Numbered from the stretch's first letter, positions 1 to 8,900 are shown. The stretch: DNA of 15,060 bases from an uncultured Oscillospiraceae bacterium (GCA_910587785.1 CAJUOA010000082.1:1-15060); one strand, 5' to 3'. Made by a program: numbers and translations. The notes: generated by a model from the letters alone, not told the origin.

Positions 1-1
1 C

Positions 2-2428
<2,427 letters not shown>

Positions 2429-2440
2429 ACTTATCATGGG

Positions 2441-2471
2441 AGCGCGCCGTCTCACTGACGGCGCGCTCTTT
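2441..2471 (+). terminator. Hairpin after rpoC, probable weak terminator/attenuator
   Basis: A perfect 11-bp GC-rich stem (2441-2451 with 2457-2467) closes on a 5-base loop. It is followed only by CTTTC, so the U-tract is short. It lies between the rpoC stop and the ribosome-binding site of the phosphatase gene. It could terminate part of the transcription, or attenuate read-through from the rpoBC operon into the next gene. Confidence 0.6.
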
Positions 2472-2485
2472 CAGAAAGGTGCAAT

Positions 2486-2956
2486 ATGACGAAGATCTTG
2501 TTTGTCTGCCTGGGGAACATCTGCCGCAGCCCCATGGCGGAATTTGTAATGAAGGACCTGGTGGAGCGGGCGGGGCTCGCGGGTACATTCTCCATCGCCT
2601 CCGCCGCTACCAGCAGCGAGGAGGCCGGGAATCCGGTCTATCCCCCCGCACGGCGGAAGCTGGCGGAGCACGGCATCCAATGCGCGGGGAAGACCTCCCG
2701 GCAGCTGCGGGCGGAGGACTACGGGAAATACGACCTGCTCATCGGTATGGACGGGCGGAACCTGCGGAACATGGAGCGCATCTGCGGCGGTGACCCGGAG
2801 GGGAAGATCCATCTGCTGATGGACTACACGGACCGCCCCGGCGAGGTGGCGGACCCCTGGTATACCGGGGACTTCGAGAGGGCTTGGCAGGATATCCTGG
2901 AGGGGTGCGAGGGATTGCTTGCGCACCTTCAGGACAAGGCGCGAAGCGCAGAATAA
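2486..2956 (+). CDS. Low-molecular-weight protein tyrosine phosphatase
   Basis: A 156-residue cytosolic phosphatase of the LMW-PTP family, which dephosphorylates phosphotyrosine (in some bacteria phosphoarginine) through a cysteinyl-phosphate intermediate. The P-loop C-x5-R-S sits at the very N-terminus as CLGNICRS, with nucleophile Cys8 and Arg14. The general-acid loop DPWY is at Asp123, followed by the family-typical aromatic/acidic stretch. The length matches the family (about 150). The ATG at 2486 has an AGAAAGGTG ribosome-binding site. It lies 57 bases after rpoC on the same strand with a hairpin between, so it may be read partly from the rpoBC operon. No tyrosine kinase or capsule gene is nearby, so its substrate cannot be told from context. 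Whether it prefers phosphotyrosine or phosphoarginine (YwlE-like) cannot be decided by eye. Confidence 0.93.
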   Translation: MTKILFVCLGNICRSPMAEFVMKDLVERAGLAGTFSIASAATSSEEAGNPVYPPARRKLAEHGIQCAGKTSRQLRAEDYGKYDLLIGMDGRNLRNMERICGGDPEGKIHLLMDYTDRPGEVADPWYTGDFERAWQDILEGCEGLLAHLQDKARSAE

Positions 2957-2960
2957 AAGT

Positions 2961-3030
2961 TTCGTCCACCTTTTCAAAGGTGGTGGGGTCCAGGGGCAAA
3001 GCCCCTGGTGGGTTTGGGCGAAGCCCAACC
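2961..3030. repeat. Modular stem-loop extragenic repeat
   Basis: Three consecutive short inverted repeats follow one another with little spacing: 2966-2973/2976-2983 (8 bp), 2990-2997/3001-3008 (8 bp, loop AAA) and 3014-3019/3023-3028 (6 bp, loop GAA). The block starts right after the phosphatase stop. Read on the minus strand it gives a Pro-rich phantom peptide, which is an artefact. The architecture is like the dispersed intergenic repeats seen in many Clostridia. Family membership is inference, because only one copy of this exact block is in the window. Confidence 0.6.
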
Positions 3031-3047
3031 TTCACACGTCCCTAAAC

Positions 3048-3088
3048 AAAGATACCCCGGGAGGCGAAAACCTCCCGGGGTATCTTTT
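3048..3088. terminator. Bidirectional rho-independent terminator (17-bp stem)
   Basis: A perfect 17-bp stem (3048-3064 with 3071-3087) has a 6-base loop CGAAAA. On the minus strand it begins one base after the stop codon of the DUF4179-like gene and is followed by TTTGTTTAGG, a good U-tract. On the plus strand the stem ends in CTTTT, so it also serves the convergent phosphatase transcript. Confidence 0.9.
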
Positions 3089-4458
3089 CAGGGGGTGATG
3101 AGCCAATACGCCGCCTTGTCCCCACCCTCGGAGAGGGAATCGGCCCAGGCGTTTTCACTGGCGTAGCGCAGGGTGAGGCCCCAGGGCTTGCACAAAACAG
3201 GGTATGCGTCGGCCCAGAGTTCGCCGTCCTGAAAGAGGGCGGGGGCGTAGAGGGCCTCCGGAACGCCGTTGACCTCCGCAGTACCGCTCCCGGCGGTAAA
3301 GACGATCTCCACATCGCGGTAGCGCATAACCGCCCGCTCTCCGTCCCAGCCGCAGGGGATGCCCAGGCCCTCGCAGAGGGCGAAGAGGGGCACGGAGAGG
3401 TTTTGGGCCCCGGGAAGCTCCTCCCCTGCGGGGATGGAGAAGGGGACGGGCAGGTGGGAGGTGTCCACGGGGTAGGGTCCGCCGCCATCCAGGGGATAGG
3501 CGGTGCCGTTGAAGACCAGGGCCTCCAGTTTGGTGATGTCCTGAATGGCGCCGAACTTCCAGGAGGACTTACAGCGGAAGGTGTCCTCCTTCTGGGCCAT
3601 ACTGCCGGAGGGGCCGGTGGCGTGGAGCTGACCCATGGTGGTCCAGGTGCCGTCCTGCCACAGGAAGTAGAAGAGCGGCGCGCCGCAGTTGGAAAAGGGC
3701 GTGGTATACCCGGCGGCGATGGAGAGGGGGGAGAGGGTGACGGTCTCCACCTCCACCGGGCCCCCGGCAGCGTGGTCCATGGTGCCTGCACCGGGTCCGG
3801 CGGCGTCCAGGCGGAGCGTCACAGACCGGATGGGCTTCACGGGCACGTCCAGGGAGAGCCGCCCGGCAGGGGCCTCCAGGCGGATGTCCACCGTGCGGGA
3901 GAGGCCCAGCTCCAGACTTGCGGAGAACTCCAGGCAGTCCGGTTCCTCACCGTCCAGCTCGCCGGATATGCTCTTGGAGCCGCCGCCAAAGATGCCCCCC
4001 ATCTCGATGTCCAGCAGGCTGTCTCCCACCAGGTCCGCGCGGCGGAGGAACGCCCGCCCTTCCTCCGTCTTGGCCTGGACGGTGAGGGTGAGATAGACCT
4101 CGTTGCTGTCGGCTATGGAGCTGGTGACGGTGAGGCGGAGGTCCTGGTCCTCGGCGGAGAGGGGCTGGACGCTGATGAGGGAGGCGGCATAGCCGGTGTC
4201 GCCGTCCATCCAGGAGAAATAGCGGTCCAGTACGCTCCCCTCGGGCAGGGCAAGCTGTCCGGAGGCGAAGGCCGCGCCGGTGAGCAGGGCCAAGGCCGCC
4301 GCCAGGACCAGCGCGGCGCGGAGGGGCCTTCGTTGGGGCCGGGCTTCGGCGTCCAGGGCGGCGTCCACCCGGCGGAGGACGTCCCGCGCGCCGGGCATGG
4401 GGCAGGGGCCCCGGTGGGGGACCACCTGGGTCCAGAGGGTTTGCAGCCGGTTTTTCAT
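3088..4458 (-). CDS. DUF4179-like membrane-anchored protein with copper-amine-oxidase-N-like ectodomain; probable anti-sigma partner
   Basis: A 456-residue protein with a basic, probably cytoplasmic N-terminus (1-47), one hydrophobic helix (about 48-64, Ala/Leu-rich) and a long extracytoplasmic part. The order helix, then a segment of beta-strand pattern (about 85-240), resembles DUF4179 proteins, which in Clostridia sit directly behind ECF sigma genes. Residues about 356-437 read like a copper-amine-oxidase N-terminal/stalk domain: a VPL...LGI...W pattern, then a VNG turn, then a second such repeat. That domain usually acts as a non-enzymatic cell-surface module. The start overlaps the sigma stop by one base (TGATG), implying translational coupling. 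The likely role is to hold the sigma factor at the membrane and release it on an envelope signal; that is inferred from arrangement. No protease-cleavage motif or ligand site is evident. Confidence 0.72.
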   Translation of the reverse strand: MKNRLQTLWTQVVPHRGPCPMPGARDVLRRVDAALDAEARPQRRPLRAALVLAAALALLTGAAFASGQLALPEGSVLDRYFSWMDGDTGYAASLISVQPLSAEDQDLRLTVTSSIADSNEVYLTLTVQAKTEEGRAFLRRADLVGDSLLDIEMGGIFGGGSKSISGELDGEEPDCLEFSASLELGLSRTVDIRLEAPAGRLSLDVPVKPIRSVTLRLDAAGPGAGTMDHAAGGPVEVETVTLSPLSIAAGYTTPFSNCGAPLFYFLWQDGTWTTMGQLHATGPSGSMAQKEDTFRCKSSWKFGAIQDITKLEALVFNGTAYPLDGGGPYPVDTSHLPVPFSIPAGEELPGAQNLSVPLFALCEGLGIPCGWDGERAVMRYRDVEIVFTAGSGTAEVNGVPEALYAPALFQDGELWADAYPVLCKPWGLTLRYASENAWADSLSEGGDKAAYWLITP

Positions 4459-4997
4459 CAGTCATCCGCTCCTTCCGATAACATGGCTTTCAGTTTTTTT
4501 CGGCCCCGGAAGAGCCGCTGTTTGGCGGCAGTCTGGGAGAGGCCCAACTCCAGGGCAGTCTCCTTGAGGGACGCCTCCTCGTAGTAATAGCGGAAAAAGA
4601 GGGTCCGGTCGGGCTCCCCCAGTTCCTCCACCGCCTCCCAGAGCCGCGCCGCCTGGTCCCGCCGGACCAGCAGGTCCTCGGGCCCGCCGCCGGGGGCGGG
4701 GGCGTCCTCCGGGAGGGGGTCCGCGGAGCGCTGGCGGCGGAGGAAGTCCACCGCCCGGTTCCGGGCCGCGGCGGCGAGCCACGGACGCAGCCCCTGGGCG
4801 GGGTCCAGGTCCGGGGCGTGCTCCCAGAGGGCGAGGAAGACATCGGCGGTGAGCTCCTCCACGTCCTCCCGTGCCGCACGGCCGGAGAGGGTGCGGCAGA
4901 TGACCGTCCCCACGTAGGGCGTGAAGCGGCGCACCGCCTGGTCCAGGGCCGGACGGCTCCGGGCTTTCAGTTTTTCCGCAAGACGGCGCTCGTCCAT
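4458..4997 (-). CDS. ECF-type RNA polymerase sigma factor
   Basis: A 179-residue sigma-70 family protein of extracytoplasmic-function size, with only regions 2 and 4. Region 2 (about residues 40-92) carries the DVEELTADVFLALW and RPWLAAAARNRAVDFLRR patterns for core binding and -10 recognition. Region 4 (about 125-173) has the helix-turn-helix SLKETALELGLSQTAAKQRL followed by a basic FRGRKKLK segment. An acidic, Pro/Gly-rich linker joins them. The ATG at 4997 is preceded by AGGAGGAG; a longer upstream extension in another frame is not supported. It heads a two-gene unit with the membrane partner at 3088-4458. ECF factors usually activate their own promoter, but I could not pick a convincing one in the 170 bases upstream. 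Confidence 0.93.
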   Translation of the reverse strand: MDERRLAEKLKARSRPALDQAVRRFTPYVGTVICRTLSGRAAREDVEELTADVFLALWEHAPDLDPAQGLRPWLAAAARNRAVDFLRRQRSADPLPEDAPAPGGGPEDLLVRRDQAARLWEAVEELGEPDRTLFFRYYYEEASLKETALELGLSQTAAKQRLFRGRKKLKAMLSEGADD

Positions 4998-5107
4998 GGC
5001 TGGTCTCCTCCTGGGCTCGTTCCGGAATGGGGTTCATTAGGAGATACGAAAAAAATGAGGAGTGGTTACGGAGAGCGGGGAAATTTTCCAAATTATTTTG
5101 CCGCCCC

Positions 5108-5136
5108 TTGCCCGCCGCCGCCTCATATGGTATACT
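5108..5136 (+). promoter_or_regulatory. Sigma-A promoter of the 5168 gene
   Basis: The -35 is TTGCCC (5108-5113), followed by a 17-base spacer and -10 TATACT (5131-5136) preceded by TGG, an extended -10. The predicted start is near 5143, followed by the GAGAGGAGG ribosome-binding site at about 5150. The promoter lies downstream of an in-frame ATG at 5027, so it decides for the start at 5168. Confidence 0.8.
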
Positions 5137-5167
5137 GTATCCAAAGAAAAGAGAGGAGGCGGAAGCC

Positions 5168-5713
5168 ATGGAGGAAAAACCGACTGTCCAGCAAAGGGCG
5201 CTGATCATCCTGGTGTCCGTGCTGGTGAGTCTCTGCGGGATCTGGTATCTCGAGGACTGCTTCGGGCTGAACACCTGCGGCAGCAGCGAGGCGTCCATGA
5301 TCCGGTATCTGGAGGATCAGAGCATCGGCGGCTGGGGCTACTACAAGGTGCTGAAGACCGCCCGGGAGGGCTGGGTCCGGGCGGCGCTCTGCGAGAAGCG
5401 GGACGACCCGGAGACCCGGTACGTCATCTTCTTTGAACGGCGGCTCTTCGGCCTGCGCTGGGCGAAGCGGAGCGAGGGCCTCTTCCCCCCGGAGGGCCTG
5501 GCCCTTTCCGGGACCTGGAACAGTTGGAACAGCGACCTGTCCTCCCGCTGTGCGGCGGCGGTCTACGGCGACAACCGGACCGGCACCGTAGAGGGCTACG
5601 CCTCCGGCGACGCACCGGAGGTCCACCGCGCCAACCTGGAGGCGGACTATATCCTGGACCTCTACACCCTGGATGGCATCGAGGCCCTGCCTCAGGCGCT
5701 CCAAACCTACTGA
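5168..5713 (+). CDS. Small single-pass membrane protein of unknown function
   Basis: 181 residues; I do not recognise the family. One hydrophobic helix lies near the N-terminus (about residues 11-28), after a short charged leader that would stay inside, so the remaining 150 residues are probably outside the membrane. The helix contains a Cys, but the preceding residue is Leu, so it is not a proper lipobox. The exported part is rich in Trp, Tyr, Arg and Glu and has cysteines at several points. The ATG at 5168 is chosen because the promoter at 5108-5136 and a strong ribosome-binding site lie immediately upstream. It is divergent from the ECF sigma gene across about 170 bases, so it could belong to the same regulatory neighbourhood, but nothing in the sequence proves that. 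It ends at a strong terminator. Confidence 0.75.
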   Translation: MEEKPTVQQRALIILVSVLVSLCGIWYLEDCFGLNTCGSSEASMIRYLEDQSIGGWGYYKVLKTAREGWVRAALCEKRDDPETRYVIFFERRLFGLRWAKRSEGLFPPEGLALSGTWNSWNSDLSSRCAAAVYGDNRTGTVEGYASGDAPEVHRANLEADYILDLYTLDGIEALPQALQTY

Positions 5714-5716
5714 AAG

Positions 5717-5749
5717 AAGCTCCCCGGACCCGCGTCCGGGGAGCTTTTT
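5717..5749. terminator. Bidirectional rho-independent terminator between convergent genes
   Basis: A perfect 13-bp stem (5717-5729 with 5734-5746) has loop CCGC and continues into TTTTTC on the plus strand. On the minus strand it is followed by TTCTTTCA. It sits four bases after the stop of the small membrane protein and just beyond the stop of the hydantoinase, so it serves both. Confidence 0.92.
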
Positions 5750-5752
5750 CCG

Positions 5753-7123
5753 TTACAGCACGCACTTCCCCCGCCGGAGGAACCGGCCCTCCGTGGGGAG
5801 CACCGCGCCGTCCCGGACGGCCAGGGTCCCCCGGAGGTAGACCCGCTCCACCCGGCCCCGGGTGGGGAAGCCCTCGTAGGGGGTGTAGTCCACGTTCTGG
5901 AGTTGACCGGCGGCAGTGACGGTCCCCCGGCGGTCCGGGTCGAAGACCACGACGTCGGCGTCCGCCCCGGCGGTGAGGGCGCCCTTCCGGGGCCAGCAGC
6001 CGTAGAGCTTGGCGGGGTTCTCGCTCAGCAGACGGCACATATCCTCCAGCCGGATACGGCCCTCCGCCACGCCGCAGGTGTACAGGAGCGCCCCCCGGTG
6101 CTCCACCCCCGGGAGCCCGCCGGGGATCCTGGTGAAGTCGTACCGCCCCGCCCGCTTCTGGGCGAGGGTGAAGGAGCAGTGGTCCGTAGCGACAGTGTCG
6201 ATCTCCCCGTTTTGCAGGGCCTCCCAGAGGGCGAGGCGGTCCTCCCGCCCCCGCAGGGGCGGCGCACAGACGTACTTCGCCGCCTCCAGGCAGTCCGGGG
6301 CGTCGTACACGCCGTCCTCCAGCAGGAGGTAGTGGGGACAGGTCTCCACATAGACCCTCTGCCCACGCCGCCGGGCGGCGCGGACCTCCTCCAGCCCTTC
6401 CCTGGAGGAGAGGTGGACCACCACCACCGGCGTCCCCGCCACCTGGGCCATGCGGAGCAGACGGCCCACCGCCTCCGCCTCCAGCGCCGCCGGGCGGGTC
6501 CGGGGGTGGGAGGCCGGGGACAGCCGTCCCGCCGCCTTGGCATCGGCGGTGAGGACGTCGATGAGGGCGCTGTTCTCGCAGTGGACCCCGGCGAGGCCCC
6601 CGGCCTCCTTGATCCGCGCCAGGGCCCGGTACATCTCCCCCTCCGGGAGCATCATGGCCGGGTAGGTCATGTAGAGCTTGAAAGTGGGGATGCCCAGGTC
6701 GATCATCTCCCCGATCTCCCGGGAGATGCCCTCGTTCCAGTCGTCTACGGTCATGTGGAAGCCGTAGTCGCAGGCACAGCGCCCCTCCGCTTTTTCCCTC
6801 CAGCGCCGGAGGCCGCTGTGGAGGCTCTCCCCCTTGTCCGGCGCGGCGAAGTCCACCACTGTGGTGGTGCCTCCGGCCAGAGCGGCCCGGCTTCCGGTGC
6901 GGAAATCGTCGGCGGTGATGGTCCCGCAGACCTCCAGGTCGAAATGGGTGTGTGCGTCGATGAACCCGGGGAACAGAAGCTTCCCCGTGCAGTCGACGGC
7001 CTCCGCCCCGGGGGCGGTCATCTCCGCACCTACGGCGGCGATCCTTTCGCCCTCCAGGAGGACGTCCGCCGGGCGCACCCCGGCACCGCTGACAACGCGT
7101 CCGCCTTTTAACAGCGTTTTCAT
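5753..7123 (-). CDS. hydA: Dihydropyrimidinase / D-hydantoinase family amidohydrolase
   Basis: A 456-residue cyclic-amide hydrolase that opens 5,6-dihydropyrimidine or hydantoin rings, in the cytosol. The full metal site of the family is present: H58-x-H60 in GFIDAHTHF, the carbamylated lysine K149 in FKLYMTYP, H181 in VHCEN, H237 in VHLSS and the catalytic Asp314 in ATDHCSF. Length is normal (about 450-470). The start at 7123 has GAGGAGG in front. It is a single-gene unit: no dihydropyrimidine dehydrogenase, beta-ureidopropionase or carbamoylase gene lies beside it. Phenylhydantoinase-like or other cyclic-imide substrates therefore remain possible. Allantoinase is less likely because the HCEN/HLSS spacing and FKLYMTYP motif look like the dihydropyrimidinase branch. 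Confidence 0.92.
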   Translation of the reverse strand: MKTLLKGGRVVSGAGVRPADVLLEGERIAAVGAEMTAPGAEAVDCTGKLLFPGFIDAHTHFDLEVCGTITADDFRTGSRAALAGGTTTVVDFAAPDKGESLHSGLRRWREKAEGRCACDYGFHMTVDDWNEGISREIGEMIDLGIPTFKLYMTYPAMMLPEGEMYRALARIKEAGGLAGVHCENSALIDVLTADAKAAGRLSPASHPRTRPAALEAEAVGRLLRMAQVAGTPVVVVHLSSREGLEEVRAARRRGQRVYVETCPHYLLLEDGVYDAPDCLEAAKYVCAPPLRGREDRLALWEALQNGEIDTVATDHCSFTLAQKRAGRYDFTRIPGGLPGVEHRGALLYTCGVAEGRIRLEDMCRLLSENPAKLYGCWPRKGALTAGADADVVVFDPDRRGTVTAAGQLQNVDYTPYEGFPTRGRVERVYLRGTLAVRDGAVLPTEGRFLRRGKCVL

Positions 7124-7153
7124 GGGTTTCCCCTCCTCTTTTTGGTTTCCTCC

Positions 7154-7183
7154 ATTGTAACATAGAACGGTGGGCAGTTCCAG
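7154..7183 (-). promoter_or_regulatory. Probable promoter of the hydantoinase gene
   Basis: Read on the minus strand: a -10 TACAAT (7159-7154) with a TG upstream, and a weak -35 CTGGAA (7183-7178) at 18-base spacing. It lies about 30 bases upstream of the start codon with the ribosome-binding site between. The -10 is good; the -35 is poor. Confidence 0.55.
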
Positions 7184-7227
7184 GGGGAGTTTGCCTCTGA
7201 ATCAATGGTTTCATCCCTTTGGCCCCG

Positions 7228-7313
7228 GGAGCTTCGCGCCCCCGGACCCCCGGCTGCTTTTTCCGCGTGGAAAAAGCAGCCAAAAAGACGCTCAAGAAAC
7301 GTAGTTTCTTGAG
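7228..7313. repeat. Cluster of inverted repeats in the 7124-7571 intergenic region
   Basis: Upstream of the hydantoinase promoter lie an imperfect GC hairpin (from about 7228), a perfect 13-bp stem (7252-7264 with 7269-7281, loop GCGT) and a perfect 10-bp stem (7291-7300 with 7304-7313, loop GTA), then a G5T6 stretch at 7330. The layout resembles the stem-loop block at 2961-3030. The minus-strand open frame across it is probably a phantom. Apart from these, the repeat at 7453 and the terminator at 7518, I see no gene or promoter between 7190 and 7571. Confidence 0.6.
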
Positions 7314-7452
7314 AATCTTCCTTGATTACGGGGGTTTTTTATTTACGCTACGACCTGTTTGACTCTTTTTCCCAATGTCTTCCCTGGGCCGATGCCGCTC
7401 AAATCGCTGGAACCACTCCCTGGCCCTTTGGCCTTCTTCGTTGGGTTCGCCT

Positions 7453-7515
7453 CCGAGAAGCACGATTCTTTGGAGAGACTACCGGGCCACCGGCACGGTG
7501 CGGGCGAGACTGCCC
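7453..7515 (+). repeat. 63-bp dispersed repeat, copy A (inverted relative to 14998-15060)
   Basis: Bases 7453-7507 are identical to the reverse complement of 15006-15060 (55 of 55). After one mismatch at 7508, seven more bases match (7509-7515 with 14998-15004). The unit begins with an imperfect hairpin (CTCCGAGAA pairing with TTCTTTGGAG, one bulge) and contains CACCG-GCA-CGGTG. The second copy runs into the window edge, so the repeat may be longer. No transposase lies next to it. Confidence 0.9.
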
Positions 7516-7517
7516 CG

Positions 7518-7554
7518 GAAAAATCGGAGGGCCCGGGTGCTTTCCCCCGGACCC
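7518..7554 (-). terminator. Probable terminator of the pfoR-like gene
   Basis: A 9-bp GC-rich stem with one G-T pair (7546-7554 with 7529-7537) and an 8-base loop is followed on the minus strand by TCCGATTTTT. It starts 18 bases beyond the stop codon of the pfoR-like gene. The gap between stem and U-run makes it imperfect. Confidence 0.6.
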
Positions 7555-7571
7555 TTGATGTAGCTATTTGG

Positions 7572-8672
7572 TCAATCCAGCTTCAAATCTCCCTCGCGAA
7601 TCCACCCAATCTTGCGGAAGAACAGCCCGAACGCCCAGCAGAGTACCGCCGGAAGCACAAAAGAGATGAGGATCAGCCCGATCCAGTCCATCGCACCCGG
7701 AGTAATGGCAGCCGCCCCATTAGCAAGCGCCCGCTCACTGGGGGAGATCCACCCGGTCCATACCCCAATCTGCGCCACAAGACCGCAGGTGCCCATGCCG
7801 GAGGACACCGGAGCACCGTTCATCTCCAGCCCGAAAATACAGGTCGCAATAGGCCCCGTGACCGCCGAAGTCAGGATCGCCGGGAGCCAGATCCGAGGAT
7901 TGCGCACGATATTGCCCATTTGCAGCATGGACGTGCCGATGCCCTGACTGACCAGACCGCCCCACCGGTTCTCCCGGAAGGACAGCACCGCGAAGCCCAC
8001 CATATTGGCACAGCATCCCGCCACCGCCGCGCCGCCCGCAAGCCCCGTCAGCCCAAAGGCCGCGCAGATGGCCGCGGAGGAGATGGGCAGCGTCAGCGCC
8101 ATGCCCACCAGCACTGAGACGATGATCCCCATCAGGAACGGCTGGAGGTCCGTGGCCCACATAATCACATTGCCCACCGCCGTGGCGGCAGTGCCGATCG
8201 CCGGGGCCCACCACGCCGAGAGTCCCACACCCACCAGGATGGTTACCAGGGGTGTCACCAGGATGTCGATCTTCGTCTCCTTGCTGACCGCCTTGCCAAA
8301 CTCAGCGGCAATGACCGCGATAAAGAGCACTGCCAAGGGCCCGCCTGCCCCGGCCTGGTCGGGGATGAGGCTTGTGGAGCCCAGGGCATTGGCCGCGTAG
8401 CCTACCGTGGCCAGAGAGAAAAGCACCAGCGGCGGCGCTTGCAGAGCAAAGCCGATGGCCACCGCCATAGCCGCCCCGCTCATGGCCGAGGCGTACCCCC
8501 CCACGTCCACCAGAAAGGTCAGGCCCGTCTGCTCCCCTAAGGTCTTGACGATGGTGCCGATGAGCAATGAGCAGAAGAGGCCCTGCGCCATGGCCCCCAG
8601 AGCGTCAATGCCGTAGCGCTTGGCGGAGAGAACGATGTTTTTGCGCTTGAGAAACGCTTGAAATTGTTCCAT
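7572..8672 (-). CDS. PfoR/PTS EIIC_2-type integral membrane protein
   Basis: A 366-residue, very hydrophobic protein with about eight to ten membrane segments, rich in Gly and Ala. The conserved pattern (YGIDALGAMAQGLF near the start, IPDQAGAGGPLAVL, KTKIDILVTP-like segment, a late NGAPVSSGMGTCGLV loop) fits the EIIC_2 / COG3641 family. That family includes the Clostridium perfringens PfoR protein and sugar-PTS-like permeases; no IIA, IIB or HPr-binding domain is fused. Substrate is unknown. The start is placed at the ATG at 8672 rather than the longer frame from 8735, because the 8735 ATG lies upstream of the -10 box and would not be in the transcript. The ribosome-binding site at 8672 is weak (AGG about 12 bases upstream). 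Divergent from the LacI-family gene, which suggests control by that repressor. Confidence 0.82.
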   Translation of the reverse strand: MEQFQAFLKRKNIVLSAKRYGIDALGAMAQGLFCSLLIGTIVKTLGEQTGLTFLVDVGGYASAMSGAAMAVAIGFALQAPPLVLFSLATVGYAANALGSTSLIPDQAGAGGPLAVLFIAVIAAEFGKAVSKETKIDILVTPLVTILVGVGLSAWWAPAIGTAATAVGNVIMWATDLQPFLMGIIVSVLVGMALTLPISSAAICAAFGLTGLAGGAAVAGCCANMVGFAVLSFRENRWGGLVSQGIGTSMLQMGNIVRNPRIWLPAILTSAVTGPIATCIFGLEMNGAPVSSGMGTCGLVAQIGVWTGWISPSERALANGAAAITPGAMDWIGLILISFVLPAVLCWAFGLFFRKIGWIREGDLKLD

Positions 8673-8701
8673 CTTTCCATACCTGATTTCTTTCAGATTG
8701 T

Positions 8702-8719
8702 CAGGTGTCTTGACACCTG
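8702..8719. promoter_or_regulatory. 18-bp inverted repeat, probable operator
   Basis: Perfect 8-bp arms (CAGGTGTC and GACACCTG) are separated by TT. The site begins about one to three bases inside the predicted transcript of the pfoR-like gene, immediately downstream of the -10 box, where a bound repressor would block initiation. A 2-base loop is too tight for a good RNA hairpin, which favours a DNA-binding site. The divergent LacI-family protein is the nearest candidate binder. However, the site lacks the central CG typical of LacI/GalR operators, so another regulator is possible. Confidence 0.65.
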
Positions 8720-8724
8720 TCCTT

Positions 8725-8752
8725 ATTGTATCCATTTCTTGGCTTTTGTCAA
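8725..8752 (-). promoter_or_regulatory. Sigma-A promoter of the pfoR-like gene
   Basis: On the minus strand: consensus -35 TTGACA (8752-8747), 16-base spacer, -10 TACAAT (8730-8725). The predicted start is near 8719, so the 5' leader is about 47 bases and the inverted repeat at 8702-8719 sits at the start site. Confidence 0.85.
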
Positions 8753-8841
8753 GAGTGGATTTTTCCAGACAGAGAGGACCCGGGCGTCCCTCCCATCCAC
8801 AGGCAGAGTGTACAAAAATCGTCCTTAGTTCGCCCTTTCCC

Positions 8842-8870
8842 TTGCGTCTCCCGGGAAAACCTGCTATAAT
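8842..8870 (+). promoter_or_regulatory. Promoter of the LacI-family gene
   Basis: A perfect -10 TATAAT (8865-8870) with TGC in front (extended -10), and a weak -35 TTGCGT (8842-8847) at 17-base spacing. The start is expected near 8877, giving a short leader with the AGAGGAGA ribosome-binding site before the ATG at 8901. Confidence 0.8.
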
Positions 8871-8900
8871 AACCCCGCAAACAAGAAGAGGAGACGCCTA

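Noticed and set aside
2961..3087. Possible CRISPR or tandem array from the series of stem-loops
   Set aside because: The inverted repeats differ from each other and there are no regular spacers.
3403..4584. Long plus-strand frame antisense to the sigma/DUF4179 pair
   Set aside because: Gly-rich mirror translation with no recognisable domain; it crosses the coupled junction of two real genes.
5027..5167. Upstream start for the small membrane protein at 5027
   Set aside because: The extended -10 promoter lies between 5108 and 5136, and the strong ribosome-binding site points to 5168.
5903..7111. Long plus-strand frame antisense to the hydantoinase
   Set aside because: High-GC codon mirror; no ribosome-binding site or family signature, while the minus frame has every catalytic motif.
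5424..7295. Long minus-strand frame of 623 codons over the hydantoinase and its surroundings
   Set aside because: It is a shadow of the real hydantoinase frame: Gly/Pro/Arg-rich low-complexity translation, crosses a strong terminator and an intergenic hairpin cluster.
7359..8117. Plus-strand 252-codon frame through the repeat and the end of the pfoR-like gene
   Set aside because: It runs through a dispersed repeat, a terminator and antisense to a real gene; part of its peptide recurs at 14828-15043 only because the repeat recurs.
8673..8735. N-terminal extension of the pfoR-like protein starting at the ATG at 8735
   Set aside because: That ATG lies upstream of the -10 box of a consensus promoter, so it would not be transcribed from it; the extension also spans the inverted repeat.
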